From contig NZ_JAMXLH010000062.1 in NCBI RefSeq assembly GCF_024281035.1, forward strand, positions 1 to 64,000: a stretch of 64,000 nt of DNA, in the 5' to 3' direction. Under the pieces are notes generated by a model, which was not told the origin of the DNA, made no database searches, and was given only the letters and a program-made list of their open reading frames with translations. The stretch is from Paraburkholderia sp. GTDB taxonomy: Bacteria; Pseudomonadota; Gammaproteobacteria; Burkholderiales; Burkholderiaceae. The position numbers were made by a program, and so were the translations under genes. Positions 44,908-52,802 of the stretch are shown piece after piece (positions within the stretch are counted from its first letter, which is position 1; every line of letters begins with the position of its first letter).

Positions 44908-45648
44908 TTAGCTCATGTGCAAGCCACCGTTCAACGAGAAGTCGGCACCCGTCGAAAAACCCGACTCATCCGACGCAAGCCACGCGCAGATCGATGCAAT
45001 TTCGTGCGGCTCGCCGAGCCGACGCACCGGAATGCTCGCAACAATCTTCTCCATCACCTCGGGCTTCACCGCGCGCACCATATCCGTGCCGATGTAACCC
45101 GGCGAAACCGTGTTGACGGTCACGCCCTTCGTCGCCACTTCCTGCGCGAGCGCCATCGTAAAGCCGTGAATGCCGGCTTTCGCCGTCGAATAGTTGGTCT
45201 GACCGAACTGGCCTTTTTGCCCATTCACCGACGAAATATTGATGATGCGGCCCCAGCCGCGCTCGACCATGCCGTCGATGACCTGCTTGGTGACGTTGAA
45301 AAGGCTCGTGAGATTCGTATCGATGACGGCGGTCCAGTCTTCGTGCGTCATCTTGCGGAACACGACGTCGCGCGTAATGCCCGCGTTGTTGACCAGCACG
45401 TCGATTTCGCCAACGTCCTTCTTCACCTTCTCGAAAGCCGTAGCCGTCGATTCCCAGTCGGCCACATTACCTTCGGATGCGATGAATTCATAACCCGCGG
45501 CTTTCTGGTCTTCGAGCCACTTCACGCGACGCTGCGAATTCGGCCCACAGCCTGCGATCACCGTAAAGCCGTCCTTGTGCAACCGCTGACAAATTGCGGT
45601 TCCAATGCCACCCATACCGCCGGTCACATAAGCAATACGCTTCGCCAT
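44908..45648 (-). CDS. phaB: Acetoacetyl-CoA reductase PhaB
   Basis: A 246-aa classical short-chain dehydrogenase. The coenzyme motif is TGGMGGIGTAI near 9, NNAGITRD near 90, and the Ser-Tyr-Lys triad is in INISSVNGQKGQFGQTNYSTAKAG (Ser about 140, Tyr 153, Lys 157). The Gly-Gln-Phe-Gly-Gln motif and SPGYIGTDMV mark PhaB, which reduces acetoacetyl-CoA to (R)-3-hydroxybutyryl-CoA with NADPH for polyhydroxybutyrate synthesis. The strong AAAGGAGGA precedes ATG. It is not beside phaC or phaA, so it may be an extra paralog. Confidence 0.95.
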   Translation of the reverse strand: MAKRIAYVTGGMGGIGTAICQRLHKDGFTVIAGCGPNSQRRVKWLEDQKAAGYEFIASEGNVADWESTATAFEKVKKDVGEIDVLVNNAGITRDVVFRKMTHEDWTAVIDTNLTSLFNVTKQVIDGMVERGWGRIINISSVNGQKGQFGQTNYSTAKAGIHGFTMALAQEVATKGVTVNTVSPGYIGTDMVRAVKPEVMEKIVASIPVRRLGEPHEIASICAWLASDESGFSTGADFSLNGGLHMS

Positions 45649-46751
45649 ATGTCCTCCTTTCATTTTAGGGTTATAAGCCAGCTAACAAAAACCATGGAGG
45701 GTGAACCAGTTTGACGACCGGCCGCACGCCCTACGATGGGCATTAACCCGTACGTGAAAACGCGCGACATCAAAACGGACGTGAAGCGCGCCGGTGTCTC
45801 ATGCCGGCGGCGCGCTGGCTTCAACCTCTTACTGAAATCCGCCGCTGTCGACTATCGCGCCGTGCAAACGCGCCGCGTTGCGATAGTTGTGGCCCTTGGG
45901 GGCATCACGTGATCAGGGTCGGCAAGAAAACCGTGGGGCGGATCAGGATAGATCCGCCCGCTCTGCGGGAAGCGAATGCAATCCTGTGCGAACGAGGCGT
46001 CTGCGCCAGTGAAGCGCGCCGCGTACGGGAAATAATGCGTCGATGTGGGGCTTCGGAGCAATGACGGCCGCCGTATAGGCGCGCCAATCGCAAAGCCTGG
46101 CGCTGCCCGGACGCGCAGCTTTTGAAACGACATAATCCTCAGAAATGCGAATCAAAATACGGGCTCCGTATAAAGGACGCTTCCGCACAAAAGTACAGTC
46201 GCTCGACTCACCACTCGCGCGTGGGCGTCGCGGACGCTTGAGCTTACCCAGGTGACGTGACGTTTGTACGACAGACATTGTCATGCGCCATGCATGGTGC
46301 GCCATGTGGTGTATCGAGCAAGCAGTAAAACACATGGTTACCAAACACGTCCATACGGTTTGGCTAAATTTCAGGATAAATTCCTGGTGAATAGAAACAG
46401 CGCGAACGGTGCGCTTTTTGTATGAAGTAATCCATACCGTTCGCGAATCTCGCGTGGATGTCATGCGATTCCGGCCGATGCACGACTACACGCTCCGCCG
46501 TACAGGAAGGCGACGCGCGGTAACGGGAAGATGCGAGGAAATATGCTCAGCCAGGCGAGGCAGCGTTTTGGTTTGAGTCGCGCAGTGAATGTCGGCGCGT
46601 CGCGCAAAGCGAAGATACAAATACAAATGGCTGCACTCGGGCAGCCATGCTGTGCGCATTCGGCATCTCATCCGATTCTGTTTGCGATATTGGATGAATG
46701 CGCGGTTGAATGCGCGAATGAATGCGTGCGGAAAATCAGGCGGGAAAGAAT
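45649..46751. other. Intergenic region of 1.1 kb upstream of phaB
   Basis: No gene I trust. Near 45670 on the minus strand a TTGTTA/TAAAAT pair with 15-bp spacing may form a phaB promoter. A 12-bp repeat in three copies (atgaatgcgcgg, ttgaatgcgcga, atgaatgcgtgc) lies at 46694-46729. Short frames at 45801-46064 and 45943-46464 lack supporting features. Confidence 0.5.
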
Positions 46752-47006
46752 TTAGACGGAGGCGATGCAGCGACCGAAGCCGATGGCGTCGCGCGCCCTC
46801 GGCAGAGCGGGATCCAGACCCCCGACCGCTTCCAGCAACTGACGGCCGGTTTTCGTCAGCGAAAGCCTCAGGCGACCTTCGGTGCGCTGCTCCAGCGCGA
46901 GCAGCCGCCGCTCGATCAGCGTGTCGAGTTCAGTTCGATTCATATCGATCTGGTCCGGCGAATGGCGGACCAGCATCAGCGTGGCAATTTCGTGCGGACT
47001 CAGCAA
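46752..47006 (-). CDS. Small winged-helix-like protein
   Basis: An 84-aa soluble protein that reads as helix-turn-helix: LSPHEIATLMLVRHSPDQI, LDTLIERRLLALEQ, RLRLSLTKTGRQLLEAVG. The pattern resembles a MarR-like or phage-type winged helix. The frame begins at TTG 47006 with GGAAG about 8 bases upstream; no ATG is available in frame before an upstream stop. Function unknown; DNA binding is inferred only. Confidence 0.6.
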   Translation of the reverse strand: MLSPHEIATLMLVRHSPDQIDMNRTELDTLIERRLLALEQRTEGRLRLSLTKTGRQLLEAVGGLDPALPRARDAIGFGRCIASV

Positions 47007-47145
47007 CGTGTCGTCTTCCAGTAACTATCATGCCGCGCCAATAGGCACGGAGCCTCGTATGTTCGCGGTTTACCGTGACATCTTCATGAATGTCACAATC
47101 AACGCCAAAGCGGCGTTCTGCGTGCCGCGTCATCCTGGAGAAGGA

Positions 47146-49026
47146 TCACGTCACGCGCGCACCCGCGCACTCGTCGATCAGATCCCTTAACGTGGCCGCC
47201 ATCCGCGCATTCGGATCGTCGGACGTGAGGGGCATGTCCTCGCCGCGCGATCCGCACACACCCACAACGATCACCGCTTGCGCCGTCCGCTCGCGCAGCC
47301 GTCGCACGAGATTGCGCAAATACGGCGGCGATTCGGGCGCATCGAGCGACACCACGCAGATCACAGCGGGGTGCTGCGCATCCACCATCGCGGCGCGCGT
47401 GGCGCGCACCTGCTCATAGCTCGTCGTCGCGCAGGCAATGCCGCGCCGCACGAGCAGTTGCGCGACGATCGCGGCGACCACTTCGTCGAAAGCGCCGCGT
47501 CCCGGCACGCACAGCACCGCGCCCGGGTCAGAAGCGGTTGCCCCTGCAACGGTGGCGGCGCCGTCACCGCTGCTTTCGTCACCCGTAACATGCCGCGAAT
47601 CGTCGACGGATTCGAGGTCCTCCACGATATCCCGCAGCGCCTGATTGATCCGCGCGACCTGTTCGCTGGGCAGCACGCCGCGCAGCGCATCGTTGCGCGC
47701 AAAGCGCAGGCCTTCGAACACCACCTGCTCGTAGTAATCGATGAGCGGCATGCCCGCGAGCAGCCGGTCGGCCTGCAGCAACGCTTCGCGCGGATCGTCT
47801 GCGAGCAGCCGCTGATAGCACATCTGCGCGGGCGTGAGCGCGGGCTGGTCGCCGAGCAGGATGGTCAGGAAGTTGAGCCGGTCGACATAGCGCCCGAGCG
47901 TGACGATGCACAGTGTAAGCGGCGTCGACAACACGAGTCCGACCGGCCCCCAGAGCCAGGTCCAGAAGATCGCCGCCACGACGACCGCGAGCGGCGAAAG
48001 GCCCGAGCGGCGTCCGTAGAGCATCGGCTCCGCGAATTGCCCAGCCACCACGTCGACGACGATAAAGAGAATCAGCGTCGAAACCGCCATCGTCCATTGC
48101 GGCTGAATGGCGGCGGCGAGCACCGTCGCGAGCGCCGCGGCAATCCAGATGCCGATGTACGGCACGAAGCGCAGCAACGCGGCCACCGCGCCGAACAGCA
48201 GCGCGCCCGGCACGCCGACGATGGCGAGCCCGATCGAGATGATCGCGCCCACCGCGACATTCACGCCCAGTTGCGCGACGAAGTAGCGCGAGAGGCGCTC
48301 GGATGCATCGTTAATGGCGGTCGTGGTGCGATGCAGGTCTTCGGAACCGAATACGCTGATGAGCCGGTCGCGAAGATCTTCGCGCTGCAGCAGGATGAAG
48401 ATCGTCACCACGAGCACGATAAAGCCCGTTTCGAGCGGCGCGATGACGGGCGCGAATGCCCGTCGCGCAAGTTGCATCGGCGTGGGTGCGGGCGGGTGGA
48501 CCTCGACCGGCGTCGGCACGCCAGGCGCATTGCGCGCCGCGTGCCCGTGCGGCAACGGCGGTGCGGGCGGCGGCGCAGGCGTCACGCGCTGTAGTGCGGT
48601 GGCCGCACGGCTCATCAGCAGATCGGCGCGGCCCACGGTCTTTTCCTGCACCGTCTCCACCTTCTGCTCGATCGCCTCCTGATATTGCGGCAGATCGGCT
48701 GCAAGCTGAACGATCTGCGCCGTGATCAGCGTGCCAATGCCCGCCAGCGCGAGCACCGTGGCAAGCACGGCAAGGAAGATCGACAGAAACGAGCCCAGAT
48801 GCAGGCGGCGCAGCATCGTCACGAGCGGCGCGAGCAGGAAGCTCAGCAGCACGGAAAGCGTGATCGGAATCAGCACTGCGCGCCCGAAGTACAGCCCGCA
48901 CACGACAATCACGCCGGTAATCACGGCGGCGAGGCTATGCAGCGTCGGCGGGGTCGGCGGAAAGACACGATTGCGCCTGCCCTGCGGGGGCATCGGGAAA
49001 TTCATGTCGTAGCGCGGAGGTTTCAT
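47146..49026 (-). CDS. AI-2E family transporter (PerM-like) with extra C-terminal domain
   Basis: A 626-aa membrane protein, longer than typical AI-2E family members (about 350-380). The N-terminal 420 residues hold about eight helices with conserved LAPLVTMLRRLHLG near 65, VGVPGALLFGAVAALLRFVPYIG near 270 and WGPVGLVLSTPLTLCIV near 365. A Pro/Ala-rich insertion lies at about 150-180. The C-terminal 150 residues (GAVLCVPGRGAFDEVVAAIVA, VRRGIACATTSYEQV) look like a Rossmann-like regulatory domain of the B12-binding fold. The substrate is unknown. The MlaC-like gene lies 63 bp upstream on the same strand. Confidence 0.86.
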   Translation of the reverse strand: MKPPRYDMNFPMPPQGRRNRVFPPTPPTLHSLAAVITGVIVVCGLYFGRAVLIPITLSVLLSFLLAPLVTMLRRLHLGSFLSIFLAVLATVLALAGIGTLITAQIVQLAADLPQYQEAIEQKVETVQEKTVGRADLLMSRAATALQRVTPAPPPAPPLPHGHAARNAPGVPTPVEVHPPAPTPMQLARRAFAPVIAPLETGFIVLVVTIFILLQREDLRDRLISVFGSEDLHRTTTAINDASERLSRYFVAQLGVNVAVGAIISIGLAIVGVPGALLFGAVAALLRFVPYIGIWIAAALATVLAAAIQPQWTMAVSTLILFIVVDVVAGQFAEPMLYGRRSGLSPLAVVVAAIFWTWLWGPVGLVLSTPLTLCIVTLGRYVDRLNFLTILLGDQPALTPAQMCYQRLLADDPREALLQADRLLAGMPLIDYYEQVVFEGLRFARNDALRGVLPSEQVARINQALRDIVEDLESVDDSRHVTGDESSGDGAATVAGATASDPGAVLCVPGRGAFDEVVAAIVAQLLVRRGIACATTSYEQVRATRAAMVDAQHPAVICVVSLDAPESPPYLRNLVRRLRERTAQAVIVVGVCGSRGEDMPLTSDDPNARMAATLRDLIDECAGARVT

Positions 49027-49089
49027 GAGTCAATCGGGCACGCGGCGCACGAAATACACAAGCCGTGTACAAGCCACACGCGGCCTGCC

Positions 49090-49719
49090 TCACGATTTTC
49101 CCGGGACGAGCTCCTGGTTGCGCGCGCTGAGAAACTGGATAAGGCCATCGATGCCGCTCTCCTGGATTTTCTCGTTGAACTGTTGCCGGTAGGTCTGGAT
49201 GAGCCACGCGCCCAGCACGTTCAGATCATAGAGCCGCCAGCCCTGGGGTGTCTTGTACAGACGATAATCGATCTCGACGGGCTTGCTGTTCGTTTGTGCA
49301 AGCGTTCGGACGACCACGTCGGTGTCGCCCGGCGACGTGCGCATCGGCAAGTAGTTGATCTGCTGGTCGGGCTTCAGTTGCGCGAGCGCACCCGAATACA
49401 GATGAATGAGCAGCGACTGGAATTCCGACGCAATGCGCTTTTGCTGCTCCGGCGTGGCCGTGCGCCAGTGACGGCCCATCGCGAGCCGCGTGGTGCGATT
49501 GAAATCGACGTACGGCAGGATGTCCCGGTCGACGATGTCGCGAATACGCGCGATATCTTCCGGCGCGATGGCTTGCGCCCGCACTTCGTCCAGCACCTGC
49601 TGGGTGGCGGTTTTGATGAGCGCCTGCGGGTCCGACTGATCCACGGCAGTCTGCGCGAGCGCGGGCACGCCAGACGCGACCCATGTGAACAGCGCGAAAA
49701 CGAGCAGCAGCTTTTTCAT
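49090..49719 (-). CDS. MlaC/Ttg2D-family periplasmic phospholipid-binding protein
   Basis: A 209-aa exported protein. The signal peptide (residues 1-22, ending ALAQ) is followed by the Tol_Tol_Ttg2 domain: PEDIARIRDIVDRDILPYVDF near 55, MGRHWRTATPEQQKRI near 81 and the LLIHLYSGAL helix. MlaC carries phospholipids between outer and inner membrane. The other Mla genes are absent here, so this may be a stand-alone paralog. It is upstream of the AI-2E gene on the same strand. Confidence 0.87.
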   Translation of the reverse strand: MKKLLLVFALFTWVASGVPALAQTAVDQSDPQALIKTATQQVLDEVRAQAIAPEDIARIRDIVDRDILPYVDFNRTTRLAMGRHWRTATPEQQKRIASEFQSLLIHLYSGALAQLKPDQQINYLPMRTSPGDTDVVVRTLAQTNSKPVEIDYRLYKTPQGWRLYDLNVLGAWLIQTYRQQFNEKIQESGIDGLIQFLSARNQELVPGKS

Positions 49720-49881
49720 TGTTGCCTCGGAAGTTGAATCGCACAGGCGCGCACATGTGCACGCGCGGGCGAACCTTGACTGAGCAAGCCCGATATCCTC
49801 CAGTCTAGAAGTTCGGAACGAACAGGGTCGGCCCGCCGCACGCGCTGCGGCGCGCACACGAAGAAAAGCGCGATTGCGTCT

Positions 49882-50079
49882 TCATGCAAAGCAAGGCCCA
49901 TACCAAACCGGGAATTGGCCGAAGCTCGTCGCCACGGTCTCGCCCGACGCACGGATAGCAATCGCGGTATCCGGCGTGCCGCCTCGTCTTCGCTGCGTCT
50001 TCTTCATACAGCCGCCGGTAAGAACTACAACACAGAGCAGCGGTTGCTGCAGTGCGGCAGCGCTCAATCGCAGCCGCAT
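49882..50079 (-). CDS. Possible small lipoprotein (65 aa)
   Basis: A short frame whose N-terminus has a basic start, a hydrophobic stretch and a lipobox (LTGGC at residues 20-24), followed by KKTQRRR and a polar tail. This is what a lipoprotein signal looks like. There is no clear ribosome-binding site and the remainder is not recognised, so the call is tentative. Confidence 0.35.
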   Translation of the reverse strand: MRLRLSAAALQQPLLCVVVLTGGCMKKTQRRRGGTPDTAIAIRASGETVATSFGQFPVWYGPCFA

Positions 50080-50195
50080 CCATCGCAGCCCGAACGGGCC
50101 GGATCGCGCGGCTCGCGAATACCCGTCACGCGTAATCATGTTCTCAAGCAGCCGTCCGAACGTGCCGTTAACCGGTTGAGGTATCAACCATCGTG

Positions 50196-50828
50196 ATGGA
50201 GTCTTGTTTGAACGGTAAAACGCTCGCCCTCGGCGCCCTGGCCGCGACGCTGCTGCTGAGCGGCTGCATGTCCGATTCACGTGTCGCCGCTCATCCTGCG
50301 CGGCCCACGGCAGTCGTCGCTGCACCGCCCCCGCCGCAACCGGTTGTTGTCGCCGCGGAGCCCGTCTACGTGCCGGAGCCTTACGACGCGTATATTTCCG
50401 TCGCCCTCGACAGCGACATCGTCTTCGCAGGCGGCAATACGTACTTCTGGTACGTCGGCCACGACGGCCGACGCCATCGCCGCCTCTACGCCCATGGCGA
50501 CCGGCGCGGCGAGTTGCTCCACCGGCGCTCGCAACTGCGGCTCGTCATGGCTCACCACGAAGGCCATCTGCCGATGCAGAAGGCGCACGTGACTCCGCCA
50601 CCCACGCGGCACGCCCCGCCGGTACGGCAGGCGCGAGCGCATCAGGCGCATCAGGCGCGCCAGACACACCAGACGCACCAGACGCATCAGCTGCATTCGT
50701 CACCCGCGCGGTCCAGATCGCAGCAGGCGCGTCAGTCACCCCAGCATCATCATCAGGCACCGGGCAAGCCGACGCCCGCGCCGAACAGCACGGCCGCCGC
50801 GAACCAGCGCCCGCAGTCGCACACCTGA
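50196..50828 (+). CDS. Outer-membrane-type lipoprotein with His/Gln-rich tail
   Basis: A 210-aa lipoprotein. The signal peptide ends in the lipobox LLLSGC at about residues 23-28. A Pro-rich region follows, then a short domain with YISVALDSDIVFAGGNTYFWYVGHDGRRHRRLYAHG. The C-terminal 70 residues are low-complexity: repeated AHQ, THQ and ARQ triplets from a 9-bp DNA repeat at 50636-50694, and a PNSTAAANQ end. ATG 50196 is chosen over the GTG 3 bases earlier. The His-rich tail might bind metal (inference). Confidence 0.8.
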   Translation: MESCLNGKTLALGALAATLLLSGCMSDSRVAAHPARPTAVVAAPPPPQPVVVAAEPVYVPEPYDAYISVALDSDIVFAGGNTYFWYVGHDGRRHRRLYAHGDRRGELLHRRSQLRLVMAHHEGHLPMQKAHVTPPPTRHAPPVRQARAHQAHQARQTHQTHQTHQLHSSPARSRSQQARQSPQHHHQAPGKPTPAPNSTAAANQRPQSHT

Positions 50829-50854
50829 GCCGTCGCTGAACCACAGATGAGTCT

Positions 50855-50883
50855 CGCGTGACCGGTTGCCCGCACCGGTCACG
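50855..50883 (+). terminator. Hairpin after the His-rich lipoprotein gene
   Basis: A perfect 11-bp stem (gcgtgaccggt pairing with accggtcacgc) with a 7-base loop tgcccgc, 27 bp after the stop. The T-tract is poor, so efficiency is uncertain. Confidence 0.6.
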
Positions 50884-51055
50884 CGCAACCTTACCCGCCG
50901 CCCCAATCGATTATTCAGCCAATACTCACGGCTTTATTATTTGCAGTCCTTTTTAATTTCAGGTTTTGAATCAGCGTGGCTTTGTCATTGCAGGGAACGG
51001 CATCGGGCATGAACGGCCCTGAAATCAGGGTTAAAACGAATTGACCGTCGCAATA

Positions 51056-51074
51056 TATATCACGTTGCGATATA
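51056..51074. promoter_or_regulatory. MarR-type operator upstream of the HPP gene
   Basis: TATATC-acgttgc-GATATA, a perfect dyad with a 7-base spacer. It overlaps a TATAAT -10 hexamer at 51071-51076, so a bound repressor would block the promoter. The same geometry occurs at 52332-52350. Confidence 0.7.
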
Positions 51075-51138
51075 ATGCCGCAGCCCATTTTCTTCTACCG
51101 CCGCTGAATTCCGCCTCTCTCCAGACCCCTTTTTGATT

Positions 51139-52293
51139 GTGTCAAGTTCGACATCCGCCCGCTGGTTCACCGGCTTCACCCCCGCGCGTGTTTTCATCCG
51201 CTGGCAGGAGCGTATGCGCGCAAGCGCAGGCGCACTGTTCGGCGTCGCGTTGACGGGAAGCCTCGCGCACTGGCTGTTCGGATCGGCCTCGACCACGCCG
51301 TACCTGATCGCGCCGATGGGCGCCTCCGCCGTGCTGCTCTTCGCCGTGCCGGCGAGCCCGCTCGCGCAGCCGTGGTCGATCATCGGCGGCAATCTGATTG
51401 CGGCGACAGTCGGCGTAACCAGCGCACTGCTGCTGCACAATCCCATCGCCGCTGCCGCGGTCGCCATTGCCCTCACCATTGCCGTCATGTTCGCGTTTCG
51501 CTGCGTTCACCCGCCATCAGGCGCGGTCGCGCTCACGGCCGTGGTCGGAGGACCGGCGGTGCACGCGCTCGGTTACCGGTTCGTGCTCGAACCTGTCGCG
51601 CTCCAGTCGGCGTTCCTGCTCGGCGCAGCACTCATCTTTCACACCGCGACGGGGCACCGCTATCCGCACCGGCCCTCCAAACGCGCGGGCCATCACGGCC
51701 CCGCGCAACGCGGTTTTTCGCGCGCGGACCTCGAAGCCGTATTGCGCGAGCAAAACGAAATGCTCGACGTCGATCCAGCCGATCTCGAGGCGATCCTGCG
51801 CGCGACCGAAATCCGTGCCTATGCACGCACGTTCGGCGAGCTGACCTGCGCCGACGTGATGACCCACGATGTCGTCAGCATCTCGCCCGACACCACCGTG
51901 CGCGACGCGCGCCGCCTGCTGCGGCGCCACGACATCAAGGCGCTGCCCGTGGTCGATGCGCAGCGTCACGTGAAGGGCATCGTCACGCGCACCGATCTCG
52001 CCGACACGGGCCGCGACGCCTGGCCCGGCCGCTTGCTGTTCACCCGCATCGCGCGCCGGTTCGCCCCGCGCACCGGCACCGGCGAAGCGGTGCGCACGTT
52101 GATGAGCGCGCCCGTGCGCACCGTCACCGCCACCACGCCGGTCGCCGAACTCATGTCGATCTTCGCGGGCCGCGGCCATCACCACGTGCCGGTTGTGGAC
52201 GCCCAGAAACGTCTCGCAGGCATCGTCACGCAGGCAGACCTCATTTCCGGTCTCTATCGCCAGTCGCAGCCCGGCAGGCCGCTCACCGCCTGA
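51139..52293 (+). CDS. HPP-family membrane protein with two CBS domains
   Basis: A 384-aa protein. The N-terminal half is an HPP domain of about four to five helices with the namesake RCVHPPSGAVAL near 125 and LIAPMGASAVLLFAVP near 58. The C-terminal half has paired CBS domains (VMTHDVVSISPDTTVRDA near 250 and LMSAPVRTVTATTPVAEL near 325) that usually bind adenyl nucleotides. HPP proteins are linked to nitrite or other anion transport in cyanobacteria and plastids; the role here is inferred. The start GTG 51139 or TTG 51133 is unsure, with no clear ribosome-binding site. A MarR-type operator lies 65 bp upstream. Confidence 0.83.
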   Translation: MSSSTSARWFTGFTPARVFIRWQERMRASAGALFGVALTGSLAHWLFGSASTTPYLIAPMGASAVLLFAVPASPLAQPWSIIGGNLIAATVGVTSALLLHNPIAAAAVAIALTIAVMFAFRCVHPPSGAVALTAVVGGPAVHALGYRFVLEPVALQSAFLLGAALIFHTATGHRYPHRPSKRAGHHGPAQRGFSRADLEAVLREQNEMLDVDPADLEAILRATEIRAYARTFGELTCADVMTHDVVSISPDTTVRDARRLLRRHDIKALPVVDAQRHVKGIVTRTDLADTGRDAWPGRLLFTRIARRFAPRTGTGEAVRTLMSAPVRTVTATTPVAELMSIFAGRGHHHVPVVDAQKRLAGIVTQADLISGLYRQSQPGRPLTA

Positions 52294-52331
52294 AACCCCA
52301 CAATCCAATCTGTTGCCCTCATGCGGGCCTA

Positions 52332-52350
52332 TATATCATATTATGATGTA
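52332..52350. promoter_or_regulatory. MarR-type operator upstream of the MarR gene
   Basis: TATATC-atattat-GATGTA, matching the operator at 51056 with one base different in the arms and the same 7-base spacer. It lies 34 bp before the marR-like start, which suggests autoregulation. Confidence 0.7.
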
Positions 52351-52383
52351 TTAACCGATTCACCAGCTTTCCAGGACCGTCCG

Positions 52384-52797
52384 ATGAAGCAGAGTACCCG
52401 CGCACTCGACAAGCGCGATTTTGAGCAGCTGTCGCAGTTCCGCTATCAGATGCGGCGCTTCGAGCGCTTTTCCGAGCAAGCCGCGCACGCCGATGGCATC
52501 ACGCCGTTGCAGTATCTGCTGCTTCTGCACGTCAAGGGCTACCCGGGGCGCGACTGGGCCACGGTCGGCGAACTGGCCGAGCGCCTGCAGGCACACCATC
52601 ACGGCGTCGTCGCGCTCGTGACGCGCTGCGAGGCACACGGCCTCGTCGAGCGCCGGGTGAGCGAGCACGATCGCCGCCAGGTGGAAGTCCATCTGCGCGC
52701 CGAAGGCGAGAAGCAACTGGCGCGCCTCGCCGAACTGCACCGCACCGAGCTGAACTCGCTCGACGGGACCTTTACGATTCCGCAAATCGATCTTTGA
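52384..52797 (+). CDS. MarR-family transcriptional regulator
   Basis: A 137-aa winged-helix protein of the MarR family. The DNA-binding part runs TVGELAERLQAHHHGVVALV, CEAHGLVERR and the wing SEHDRRQVEVHL with the conserved D-R-R. Helices at both ends make the dimer. It sits between the HPP and CLC genes and has an operator-like dyad just upstream. The effector is unknown. ATG 52384 is the only start that fits. Confidence 0.92.
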   Translation: MKQSTRALDKRDFEQLSQFRYQMRRFERFSEQAAHADGITPLQYLLLLHVKGYPGRDWATVGELAERLQAHHHGVVALVTRCEAHGLVERRVSEHDRRQVEVHLRAEGEKQLARLAELHRTELNSLDGTFTIPQIDL

Positions 52798-52802
52798 CCA
52801 CC

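Noticed and set aside
45801..46464. Short frames upstream of phaB on both strands
   Set aside because: They overlap each other, are rich in rare codons for this genome, and have no ribosome-binding site or recognisable motif.
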